Part shown: in pieces, positions 25,873 through 34,608 of the stretch | How the letters are laid out: the number at the start of each line of letters is the position of its first letter | Numbering within the stretch: position 1 is the first letter of the stretch | NCBI RefSeq assembly: GCF_003149185.1 | Contig: NZ_QGDO01000008.1 | Span: 1 to 64,000 of the forward strand | Reading direction: 5' to 3' | DNA: 64,000 bases | Origin: Sediminitomix flava | GTDB taxonomy: Bacteria > Bacteroidota > Bacteroidia > Cytophagales > Flammeovirgaceae | Notes under the pieces: model-generated | Database searches by the model: none | What the model was told of the DNA's origin: nothing | What the model saw: only the letters and a program-made list of their open reading frames with translations | Program-made: the position numbers and the translations under genes

Positions 25873-27069
25873 ATGGAAAATATGCATCATTTTTTTTTAA
25901 AACTATCAATCTTTTTAGTAGGATTGTTTACACTTTCTTGTTCCCTAACTAAAGAAAAGAATACAGGGACTGATTCTGAAAACCCTATAAACTCAGTTTG
26001 GTTAAAAGCCAAAAACTTTCAGTCGATAATAGAAGGGAAACCGACCAATCTTTATTTCTTATCGAATAGCAAAGGAGCAAGGGTAGCTATCACAAATTAT
26101 GGTGGTAGAATTGTAGGTCTGCAAACTCCTGATAAAAATGGAGAATTAAGGGATGTTGTAGTGGGTTTTTCATCTCTACAAGGTTATATCAATTCCTCTG
26201 AAAAATATTTTGGTGCACTGATCGGAAGATACGGAAATAGAATAGCGAAGGGACAATTTGAAATAGAAGGGGTGAAATATCAGCTTCCAATCAATAATGG
26301 TGTAAACTCGCTACATGGTGGAAATAAAGGATTCCAAGATGTGGTGTGGGATGTTGTAAAGAACACTGATAAGGAAATACATTTGAGGTACATTGAAGAA
26401 GATATGAAAGAAGGCTATCCCGGAAATCTGACCGTAGATGTGATATACAGTTTCTCTGAAGAAAATGAGTTGGGTATGTCTTACAAGGCGACAACTGATA
26501 GGAAGACGGTAGTCAATTTAACTAATCATGCATTCTTTAATCTTAATGGAGAAGGGAGTGGATCGATTATAAATCATAAACTTCAAGTAGATGCATCTCA
26601 TTATTCACCTGTCGATGAAACTCTGATAACACTTGGCGTACATGAAAAAGTGGAAGGTACTGCCTTTGATTTTAGAACATTTAAAACCATTGGAGAGCGT
26701 ATAGAACAATCTGACATACAGTTGAAAAATGGACTAGGCTACGACCATAATTTTGTTTTGGATAAAGGCATCACTGAAGAACTGACTAAAGTTGCGACAG
26801 TAGTAGGAGATCAATCGGGTATTAGAATGGATATATTCACACAGGAACCCGGTTTACAGTTTTATAGTGGCAATTTTATGCAAAGTCAGCACACTTTTAA
26901 ATCGGGTATAAAAGATGATTTCAGAACTGCATTTTGTTTAGAAACTCAGCATTTTCCTAATTCTCCAAATCAAGAAAATTACCCAAGTACAATTTTAGCT
27001 CCTAATGAAGTATATTCTACTTATTCTGTCTATCGATTTTCAGTGATTGAAGATATAGCAATGCAGTAA
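25873..27069 (+). CDS. galM: Aldose 1-epimerase (mutarotase), lipoprotein form
   Basis: A 398-residue protein with a lipoprotein signal (lipobox ending LSC, Cys23). GalM motifs: NYGGRIVGLQTPD (about 75-87), the HGGNKGFQ loop, catalytic His in NLTNHAFFNLNG, GYDHNFVLDKG and the general-base Glu in TQEPGLQFYSGNF. It interconverts alpha and beta anomers of aldoses, classically galactose. The lipoprotein anchor suggests it acts in the periplasm on sugars freed by the nearby hydrolases. Confidence 0.9.
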   Translation: MENMHHFFLKLSIFLVGLFTLSCSLTKEKNTGTDSENPINSVWLKAKNFQSIIEGKPTNLYFLSNSKGARVAITNYGGRIVGLQTPDKNGELRDVVVGFSSLQGYINSSEKYFGALIGRYGNRIAKGQFEIEGVKYQLPINNGVNSLHGGNKGFQDVVWDVVKNTDKEIHLRYIEEDMKEGYPGNLTVDVIYSFSEENELGMSYKATTDRKTVVNLTNHAFFNLNGEGSGSIINHKLQVDASHYSPVDETLITLGVHEKVEGTAFDFRTFKTIGERIEQSDIQLKNGLGYDHNFVLDKGITEELTKVATVVGDQSGIRMDIFTQEPGLQFYSGNFMQSQHTFKSGIKDDFRTAFCLETQHFPNSPNQENYPSTILAPNEVYSTYSVYRFSVIEDIAMQ

Positions 27070-27086
27070 TTAGTTGTATAGTTTTT

Positions 27087-27130
27087 AAAAATCCCACACT
27101 TTAAAAGTAATTTTCAGAGTGTGGGATTTT
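27087..27130. terminator. Bidirectional terminator
   Basis: AAAATCCCACACT pairs with AGTGTGGGATTTT between convergent genes ending at 27069 and 27195. Confidence 0.82.
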
Positions 27131-27194
27131 GGTGTTTTGTAGAATTAGAAGAGAGGTTTAGCTCTATTTTACTCAGCATTCATTTACCTAAATT

Positions 27195-28673
27195 CTAGCT
27201 CGAATGCTTCTTGACTTTATGCCATTTATTTTCTGTTCGCATAACATCTTCAAATTTTCGAGGAACTTCCAATCTTCCGCCTGTAGAAGGCGCCCATTGT
27301 TTGGGTAGTTCTTCAGATAGTTCATCCATAATTATTCTAGAGCCTTTTTTTGGGGCGATGTTCTCAAACTCGTAAGGGTCGGTGGAATGATCATAAAGTT
27401 CTTCTGTGCCATCGGGGTATCTGATATATCTGTATCGCTCTGATCTAACACTTGTATAGTCCTTACCATAAACAGTCAACGAAGGATAATCCCATTCTTT
27501 ATTGGGGTTTTCAAGCAAAGGAACAATACTATTTCCATCAAGAGAATGATTTGGTTTTTCTAGTCCACAAAGCTCGATTAATGTAGGATAAATATCTACC
27601 AAACTGATGGTAGCTGAGCTTTCAGCCTGTTTCTTTTCAGGTGTTCGTACCATAAAAGGAACATAATCAGATTGATCCCAAAGTGTGGCTTTTTGCCAAC
27701 GAAGTTTTTCCCCACAATGATAACCATTGTCTGACCAAAAAATAACGATGGTGTTATCAGCGTAAGGACTATTATCCAAAGCCTCAATCACTCGACCTAC
27801 ATTCCAATCTGCAAAAGAGGTATTTGCAGCGTATCCGTAAAGGAATTTTTGCCAAAGCTCATCATAAGCATAGTTTAGCTTCTTGTTTTTAAATTGTTTC
27901 AATGAGTCTACAAGCATAGTTCCTAAATAAGGGACATCATCTAAATCTCCATCTTTATAACCTTTTGGGCGAGTAAACTCTTTTTCGTTATAGGGTTCAA
28001 AGAAACGTTTTGGAGCAGTGTAAGGTGTATGAGGTCGCCACAAACCGTAGTACATTAAGAATGGTTTATCATGTTTTTGCGCCAAGAATTCGACAGCAAG
28101 ATCACCATTAATGTTATCTGGAAAATCGCTGTCTTCACCTTCCCAAGCTTGAATACCTTTAAACTTGTTTCCGTATTGATGCTCCTTATCAGGAAAAGGG
28201 CCAAAGCCATTACCACCTCTGTTATGGTTGTCCCACATAGCCTTTTCTCTTTCGGGAGTTAAAGGATTGTGTAAAATCTTCCCTCTTCCCCAAGTGATAT
28301 AGCCTTGGTGCTTGAAATATGCTGGAAAACTCTGAATCTCTTTTAGGATTGGCGAACGGTTCCAACCATCACTTCCATTGAGGTACGCGCCAGTATTGTG
28401 CGGTAAAATACCACTGAAAAATGATGCACGAGATGGGTTACAGACAGGAACATTGCAGGCAGCATTTGTAAAATTGATACTTTCTGATCGTAATTTATCG
28501 ATGTATGGTGTTTGGAACATCGGATAACGATCCTTCACTGCATACCCATTCATGTCATCCACACAGATAAGTAAGATATTTGGACGCGTTTTGGTATTTT
28601 CTTTCTGTTTACAACTACTGATCACTGTAAAAAGAAGACTACATAAAAGGATAGAGGAGAGAAGGGATTTCAT
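27195..28673 (-). CDS. S1 sulfatase, lipoprotein (iduronate-sulfatase-like)
   Basis: A 492-residue sulfatase with a lipoprotein signal (hydrophobic 8-18, lipobox ending SSC at Cys21). The formylglycine site is Cys78 in VPVCNPSRASFFSG. Metal-site motifs are ICVDDMNGY at the start and FWSDNGYHCGEKLRWQKATLWDQSD later. The layout is of the iduronate-2-sulfatase-like S1_7 group. I chose the ATG at 28673 over one at 28703 because the longer start would lie inside the terminator hairpin of the gene upstream and the signal peptide begins here. It follows the sulfatase-GH49 fusion in the same direction and may act on the same glycan after it. Confidence 0.85.
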   Translation of the reverse strand: MKSLLSSILLCSLLFTVISSCKQKENTKTRPNILLICVDDMNGYAVKDRYPMFQTPYIDKLRSESINFTNAACNVPVCNPSRASFFSGILPHNTGAYLNGSDGWNRSPILKEIQSFPAYFKHQGYITWGRGKILHNPLTPEREKAMWDNHNRGGNGFGPFPDKEHQYGNKFKGIQAWEGEDSDFPDNINGDLAVEFLAQKHDKPFLMYYGLWRPHTPYTAPKRFFEPYNEKEFTRPKGYKDGDLDDVPYLGTMLVDSLKQFKNKKLNYAYDELWQKFLYGYAANTSFADWNVGRVIEALDNSPYADNTIVIFWSDNGYHCGEKLRWQKATLWDQSDYVPFMVRTPEKKQAESSATISLVDIYPTLIELCGLEKPNHSLDGNSIVPLLENPNKEWDYPSLTVYGKDYTSVRSERYRYIRYPDGTEELYDHSTDPYEFENIAPKKGSRIIMDELSEELPKQWAPSTGGRLEVPRKFEDVMRTENKWHKVKKHSS

Positions 28674-28690
28674 ATTTTTAGGCATAAAGA

Positions 28691-28724
28691 AATCCCTCAG
28701 CATGAAATGAAATACTGAGGGATT
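28691..28724 (-). terminator. Terminator of the sulfatase-GH49 fusion gene
   Basis: AATCCCTCAG pairs with CTGAGGGATT; read on the - strand it is followed by TCTTT. It lies between two same-direction genes. Confidence 0.7.
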
Positions 28725-28732
28725 CTGAAAAT

Positions 28733-31700
28733 TTAATTTTTAATAAATTGAAAGCTATCTGAGGAAGTTCGCAAAATATAAACACCGCTATGCAGATGAC
28801 TTAAATTGAGTTGGAGCTCCTTTTTAGCTTTTGATTTGTTTGAAAAAGTATCAATTAAAGCCCCTTCAAAAGTATAAATATCCACGCGAGTACCCTGTGG
28901 CAGCCCTTGTATATTTAGGGTGTCTTGTACAGGACATGGATAAAAGTGAAGCCCACTTCTTGCTTCCAAAAGATCACTATGGGTCACGACTGAACAATTT
29001 GCTAAATCAACAGAAACACTATTGGAGGCGTAGGCTTCATTTTCAGAAAAGACGGCGTACAGTTGGTAACTGTAGGTTTTATCACTTTCAATAGTTTCAT
29101 CGATAAAAGCTGAAATGTTTTGAGCCAATTCTGCCATCAGTTCAAAAGAACCTTCAGTACCTTCTTTACGCATTAATCGATAACTTTCTTCTTCTGTTAA
29201 ATCAGTCCAACTAAGGTGTATTTCTTCACAATCATTTTCGATGGTAGCACCTAGTGTATTTACTGTTTTAGAAGGAGGACTTGGGCATGAAAAGGTTATA
29301 TTAGTTGTATGTTCTAACTTGAATTTGCCCTCTGTAGCAGATGAGACACAGTTTCCATTTAGCTCCAAACCCACAAAAGAGATGTTTTCAACCGCATAAT
29401 TTGCAGAACTTCCCGCCAATCGATTAATCACATCGCTTGTTACTTCTGCTTTCACATTCTTGAACACCATATTTTTAATCTTATGGTTAAATTGTGGGGC
29501 TAGATTGAATAAAACTTTAACAGGAGTATCTACATTTATATTCTCAAACGTCCAATCTTGTTGTGTTTTAATCGCCTCTTCATCCCCGTTAGAACTTCCT
29601 CGGCAGTTAAAAACACCTTGGTTTTGTCCATCTCCAGGCCATTGTCCATGAATGATATCCACATTTCTGACAAGCACATTTTTAGCTTCAACAGAGTTCC
29701 AAGCCCACTGGAAACATCCGCCGTTTACAAGATGCCACATGACGATATTTTCCACCAATTGATTGTCACGATAAAGCTTAATTCCATCGTCATCGGCCCA
29801 AACAAAACTATTTGAAATATGCGTATTTTTGTAGCCAACTAAACCGTCATTATTGAAGTTCCATCCCCCAATGGTCTTTATCCAATCCATTTTATTTTCT
29901 GTACCCAAAAGGCGCACAAAGAAAGCTCCTGCTTGAGATAGTGTTATGCCTTCTACGGTGACTCCACTTACTTGTCCATTGCTTTCTAGGCCATGTGTTT
30001 TTAGGGTTGTCCAAGGGTAATATAAACCTCCTCCGTCAATGATACCTCTACCATGAATTAGGGTATTGTCATTGTCTGTATCAAACATATGCAAAGCCCC
30101 TCTCACTACAGCACCCCCTTCTATATAGACTTCTTTGATGTTATTCGGAATGTTCCAAGTATTAATGTCATGTAGATTGTCTTTGAAAACAATGGCATCA
30201 AAGGCACTTAGCTCTGTTAAATCATTTTGGTTACAAGGATCACAAATTTTAGTAGAATTACCTTCTGGAACAGGGCGTGTTTCCATCGGATCGGCAAAGA
30301 TCATCAGTCCGTTTTTATACCCGTCTGCACCAAATTCAACAGAGTATTGTCCAGCTTCAGTCAAACGAAAATCTAGGGTTCGTTCATTTACTTTAGCCAA
30401 TTGCACATCCTTACGTTTTGGGAGAATTTCAGCAAAAGGATAAGTCACTTTAGTTTGTCCGTTTTTAAGTCTTACCCGTACGATCGCAGAGCCTGAAAAC
30501 GAGAAATTCGTCCAAGAAATAGAATTATTTAAAATCTCTTTTGACCTTGAATTATCATCTGCATTTGACTGACTTTTGTAAACCGTTGTAGCTAAAGTAT
30601 CACCATCCTGAATAACACTTACTTCATAAATATCGGATACAGGTAAGAATTCATAGGAATTGTCGGAAGGGTATGTAACAAGTTCACCTGTCGCCTCCTG
30701 AAGTTTGGTATTTGGATCTGTAGGATTTTGTTCCTCGTCGTCATCTTCATCACAAGCAGTAATGCTAAGTTCAGGGTTATTGGAAACCATTTTGTTTGTA
30801 CCATCGAATGGGCGTACTTGATAAATGTAATGAACTCCAATTTCAACACTTGAATCTACAAATGAATTTGCTCCTTCGCTTTTGTTCCCTAGATTAAGAT
30901 AAGTAGCATCGCCATCTTTTTTTCTACGGACAATGTATTCAGTTGCACAAGGATCGGGAGTCCAGGAAAGAGTAACTTCTTGACAAGCTGTACGTGTGGC
31001 CGATAAATCCGTAAGATTTGCAATACCTTCGCACTCTGTAGTTGATTTTCCCGTATAAATTGTAGGTGCAGTTCCATCTCCAGCTTGTCCATTTCCTTGA
31101 TTGATTCGGATTTGGTTACCCTCTACCAACATGCTATTGATCTGAGATTTTAAAGATGTCACCACTTGGCTGTTAGAAGTAAATCCTTCAGTTCCGTATA
31201 AATTCGTCCATTCGTAAGGATCGTTTTCAATGTCATAAAGCTGGCTTTGATCACCTTTATCAACGTAACGCCATTTGTTGGTTTTGATGATATTTTGATC
31301 GCCATAGCTCATAAAAATAGGCTTATCCCAAGAAGTATCATTAGCATCAGCCAAGAGCGGACTCAAGTCGTTACCTTGAGCATCTGATTTTGTATCTAAA
31401 CCACAAAGGGAAACTAGAGTGGGATATAAATCTTGTAAGCTGACTACTTTTTGACATACTTTTCCATTACCTTCTGCGCTCGGGTTGTAAATAATCAAAG
31501 TTGTATGATGAGCGATATCAAAAACCGCATGTTTGCTGAAACGGTCTTTTTCGCCCAAATGCCAACCATGATCGCCTAAAAATACGATAATCGTATTATC
31601 CTTAAACTTACTCTCATTAAGTGCATCTAACATAATTCCTACATTATGATCTGCGTAAGTCATATTTGCAAGGTATGCACGTAAAGCCTCTTGATACACC

Positions 31701-32503
31701 CCATCGGCTATGACATCTTTATAATTTTGCGTGCCATTGTAACTAGCTTTTATATCATCTGCATCATTGGTCAAATACCCTTTCGGAGTAGGTAGGTCAT
31801 CTGGATTAAACATGTCGAAGAACTGTTTGTGCGCATTCCATGGCAAATGCGGTCGGAATAGGCCTATAGCCGCAAAAAAAGGTTTTTCACCTTCATATTC
31901 ACTTATCCATTTGGCCGTAGCATTGGCCAACTTCGTATCACCAGTGGTATTTAGGTCAAATTCTCCTGCACTCCACTTAAATAAGCCATCTGTTTCAGAT
32001 TCCCATTTATAAAAAGAACCACCATTACTTCCTGTTCCATCTACGTATAACTCAGACCAGTTATTTGGGTCAACTTCTTCTCCTTGCATTTTACCCGGAT
32101 GGTAAAGTTTTCCACCACCAAAAACATGATAGCCGTTTTGTTTGAAGTATTCGTTCATCGTAATGACCTTCTCAAATCCTGCCTTATCACGAATATACCC
32201 ATCGCCATTACTGCTAATTCCAGAGGTAGAGGGTCTAATGCCTGACCAAATCGCATTACGAGAAGGATTACAGACTGGAGAAGAGGCATGAGCATCGCTG
32301 AATAGTACGCCTTTATCCGCTAAAGCATCTAAGTTAGGGGTAATTGATTCAGGATAGTAACCAATTTTTTTTAGCCAATGGTTGAAGTCATCAGCCATTA
32401 TAAATAGCACATTTTTCTGCTCTTGTGCATGAGCAGGTATCGTAGTTATTCCTATAAAAAGAATGAACCACAACATTCTATTTTTGAGAAATATTCTTAG
32501 CAT
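28733..32503 (-). CDS. Bifunctional fusion: S1 sulfatase plus GH49-like hydrolase, T9SS-secreted
   Basis: A 1256-residue protein: signal peptide (1-26), sulfatase (about 28-490), Fn3-like (about 500-590), an acidic linker (DEDDDEEQNP), GH49-like beta-sandwich and beta-helix (about 605-1074), a second Fn3-like module (about 1080-1165) and a T9SS sorting domain (about 1184-1256). Both active sites look intact: Cys78 in PVCNPSRNAIWSG, and Asp886 (NNDG) with Asp904-Asp906 (WADDDGIKLY). Each half closely matches one of the two adjacent genes at 19436-21799 and 21884-24685, in the same order. The CBM6-like and lectin-like modules of those genes are absent. No frameshift or internal stop is present. 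It would remove sulfate and cleave the chain in one secreted polypeptide. Confidence 0.88.
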   Translation of the reverse strand: MLRIFLKNRMLWFILFIGITTIPAHAQEQKNVLFIMADDFNHWLKKIGYYPESITPNLDALADKGVLFSDAHASSPVCNPSRNAIWSGIRPSTSGISSNGDGYIRDKAGFEKVITMNEYFKQNGYHVFGGGKLYHPGKMQGEEVDPNNWSELYVDGTGSNGGSFYKWESETDGLFKWSAGEFDLNTTGDTKLANATAKWISEYEGEKPFFAAIGLFRPHLPWNAHKQFFDMFNPDDLPTPKGYLTNDADDIKASYNGTQNYKDVIADGVYQEALRAYLANMTYADHNVGIMLDALNESKFKDNTIIVFLGDHGWHLGEKDRFSKHAVFDIAHHTTLIIYNPSAEGNGKVCQKVVSLQDLYPTLVSLCGLDTKSDAQGNDLSPLLADANDTSWDKPIFMSYGDQNIIKTNKWRYVDKGDQSQLYDIENDPYEWTNLYGTEGFTSNSQVVTSLKSQINSMLVEGNQIRINQGNGQAGDGTAPTIYTGKSTTECEGIANLTDLSATRTACQEVTLSWTPDPCATEYIVRRKKDGDATYLNLGNKSEGANSFVDSSVEIGVHYIYQVRPFDGTNKMVSNNPELSITACDEDDDEEQNPTDPNTKLQEATGELVTYPSDNSYEFLPVSDIYEVSVIQDGDTLATTVYKSQSNADDNSRSKEILNNSISWTNFSFSGSAIVRVRLKNGQTKVTYPFAEILPKRKDVQLAKVNERTLDFRLTEAGQYSVEFGADGYKNGLMIFADPMETRPVPEGNSTKICDPCNQNDLTELSAFDAIVFKDNLHDINTWNIPNNIKEVYIEGGAVVRGALHMFDTDNDNTLIHGRGIIDGGGLYYPWTTLKTHGLESNGQVSGVTVEGITLSQAGAFFVRLLGTENKMDWIKTIGGWNFNNDGLVGYKNTHISNSFVWADDDGIKLYRDNQLVENIVMWHLVNGGCFQWAWNSVEAKNVLVRNVDIIHGQWPGDGQNQGVFNCRGSSNGDEEAIKTQQDWTFENINVDTPVKVLFNLAPQFNHKIKNMVFKNVKAEVTSDVINRLAGSSANYAVENISFVGLELNGNCVSSATEGKFKLEHTTNITFSCPSPPSKTVNTLGATIENDCEEIHLSWTDLTEEESYRLMRKEGTEGSFELMAELAQNISAFIDETIESDKTYSYQLYAVFSENEAYASNSVSVDLANCSVVTHSDLLEARSGLHFYPCPVQDTLNIQGLPQGTRVDIYTFEGALIDTFSNKSKAKKELQLNLSHLHSGVYILRTSSDSFQFIKN

Positions 32504-32773
32504 TTTATATGCATTTATAATCCCATGTAATAGGTATAATCTGGGATTGTTTATAGATTTTATCCAAGGAAATAGACCAACTTTTTAAGTGGAACTTATT
32601 TCAATATTTCGGGAAAATACATACATATCTAAAGTGACAATTGTCTCAAATCTTTTTAGACTGTTCACACTGTGTATTTTTTACAATAAGCCAAAAAGGC
32701 AATTTCTTGAATTGATTTGGCAAGTAAAGTGTGTAACAGACCTTTTAATTGTAGCAAAAACAAATAAAATGTC

Positions 32774-34606
32774 ATGATACATAGAAAATTGACTTATTTG
32801 ACTTTTGCTCTTTTAGTAATGCTGTCAACTATTTCAGTCTTGAATGCTCAAGAATGGAAGAAAGCTGAAGCACCACTAGAAACAGTTTGGGCATCAAAAG
32901 TAGATACAGATTCGGTTTTACCTGAATACCCTAGACCTATTCTCCAACGAAAAGACTGGATGAATTTAAATGGTATTTGGGAATTTCAAGAGGCTGAATT
33001 ATCAGATAGAGTTCCTTTCAAAACTTTATTAGATGAGAAGATACTTGTACCGTATCCTATCGAATCAGCCATGTCTGGTGTTCGTAGACAACTAAAAAAT
33101 CATAGAGCTTGGTATAGAAGAACTTTTGATATTCCAAAAGATAAAGCATGGAAAGATAAAGAGTTCATTCTTCATTTTGGTGCGGTAGATTATGAAGCAG
33201 TTGTTTACGTAAATGGACGTTGTGCAGGTCAGCACAAGGGCGGTTATGATGCTTTTAGTTTCAATATCACATCTTTCCTTGAAGAAGAAGGTGAGCAAGA
33301 ACTCATTGTTCACATTTATGATCCAGGAAATATAGAAGGCATCGCAATTGGGAAACAAAATAATGAACGCTTCTCTGATCCACAAAGATATACTTATAGC
33401 TCATCTTCGGGAATTTGGCAAACAGTTTGGATTGAGCCTGTAAGTAAGAGCTACATTAAAGATTTACACATAACGAATGATATAGACCATAAAACGATTA
33501 CGGTCAAAGCAATTCCTGAATCTCAAAGAAATAGTCATGATGTATTTGTGGCTGTAAAAGAGGAAGGCCGAATTGTGGCAACTGCTCGAGGAAAAGTAAA
33601 TAGGGATATTGAATTAGCTATCCAATATCCAAAGCTATGGTCGCCAGATGCCCCATTTTTATATGATGTAGAATTAATTTTGATGGATTCTAATAAGGTT
33701 TTAGATCGAATTCAAAGTTATACGGGAATGCGTAAAATAGCCTTGGGAGAAGGGGTAAAAGGATTAAAAGTGATTGAACTTAACAACAAAGCCATTTTCC
33801 AAATGGGGCCATTAGATCAAGGATATTGGCCTGATGGAATTTATACGGCTCCAACAGATGAGGCTTTGAAGTGGGATGTAGCTCAGATCAAAGAATTTGG
33901 TTACAATATGATCCGAAAGCATATCAAAATAGAACCGCAAAGATGGTACTATTGGTGTGACAAATTAGGCATTTTGGTATGGCAGGATATGCCGAATACG
34001 TTCAAGCAAAGAACAGAGGAGGAGAAAACTTTATTTGAGGTTGAACTACAAGAAATGGTGAAAGAACATTGGAACCATCCTTCTATCATTAATTGGGTGG
34101 TGTTCAATGAGCATTGGGGAATTTATGATCCAGTCCGATTGACTGAAATGGTGATGGCATTAGACTCACACCGTCTTGTTACAGGAAATAGTGGTATTGA
34201 TGCGGGTAAGCCCAATATTGACTATGAGGTAGGTCACATAAAAGATAATCATTCATACCGTCCGCCGAATGTCCCTTTTGTAACTCAAAAAAGAGCTTCA
34301 GTTTGTGGAGAATATGGAGCGATCGGGTATAAAGTTAAAGGGCATATCTGGGATGTCGATGGACCTTGGGTACACCATAATTACAAAGGACTTGAAGATG
34401 CTACAAGCGAGTATGAGAAGTTTATCCAACAGATTGTAGACTTCAAAAAAGAAGGACTTAGCGCAGCCGTTTACACACAATGGACGGATGTTGAGAATGA
34501 AATGAATGGAATTTATACCTATGATCGTAAGGTCATTAAACTAGATAAAGAACGTGTCAAGAGGGCAAACCTTTCGACTTATCAAAAAACTGACAAACCA
34601 TTATAA
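32774..34606 (+). CDS. GH2 family glycoside hydrolase
   Basis: A 610-residue protein with a signal peptide (1-25, ending LNAQ). GH2 layout: jelly-roll sugar-binding domain (about 45-215, with RAWYRRTFDIP and YDAFSFNITSFL), an Ig-like domain (about 225-310) and a TIM barrel (about 320-600). Acid/base is Glu446 in NWVVFNEHWG and nucleophile Glu513 in SVCGEYGA. GH2 covers beta-galactosidases, beta-glucuronidases and others; the downstream hexuronate genes make a glucuronidase possible but unproven. It is the first gene of a tight operon: the next starts 3 nt after its stop, and the third 2 nt after that one. Confidence 0.85.
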   Translation: MIHRKLTYLTFALLVMLSTISVLNAQEWKKAEAPLETVWASKVDTDSVLPEYPRPILQRKDWMNLNGIWEFQEAELSDRVPFKTLLDEKILVPYPIESAMSGVRRQLKNHRAWYRRTFDIPKDKAWKDKEFILHFGAVDYEAVVYVNGRCAGQHKGGYDAFSFNITSFLEEEGEQELIVHIYDPGNIEGIAIGKQNNERFSDPQRYTYSSSSGIWQTVWIEPVSKSYIKDLHITNDIDHKTITVKAIPESQRNSHDVFVAVKEEGRIVATARGKVNRDIELAIQYPKLWSPDAPFLYDVELILMDSNKVLDRIQSYTGMRKIALGEGVKGLKVIELNNKAIFQMGPLDQGYWPDGIYTAPTDEALKWDVAQIKEFGYNMIRKHIKIEPQRWYYWCDKLGILVWQDMPNTFKQRTEEEKTLFEVELQEMVKEHWNHPSIINWVVFNEHWGIYDPVRLTEMVMALDSHRLVTGNSGIDAGKPNIDYEVGHIKDNHSYRPPNVPFVTQKRASVCGEYGAIGYKVKGHIWDVDGPWVHHNYKGLEDATSEYEKFIQQIVDFKKEGLSAAVYTQWTDVENEMNGIYTYDRKVIKLDKERVKRANLSTYQKTDKPL

Positions 34607-34608
34607 TA

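Noticed and set aside
28673-28733. Possible frameshift joining the fusion gene and the downstream sulfatase
   Set aside because: The fusion ends with a complete T9SS domain and a terminator hairpin, and the next gene has its own lipoprotein signal.
32589-32777. 62-codon ORF upstream of the GH2 gene
   Set aside because: It overlaps the GH2 start, has low-complexity composition and no recognisable feature; probably promoter region.
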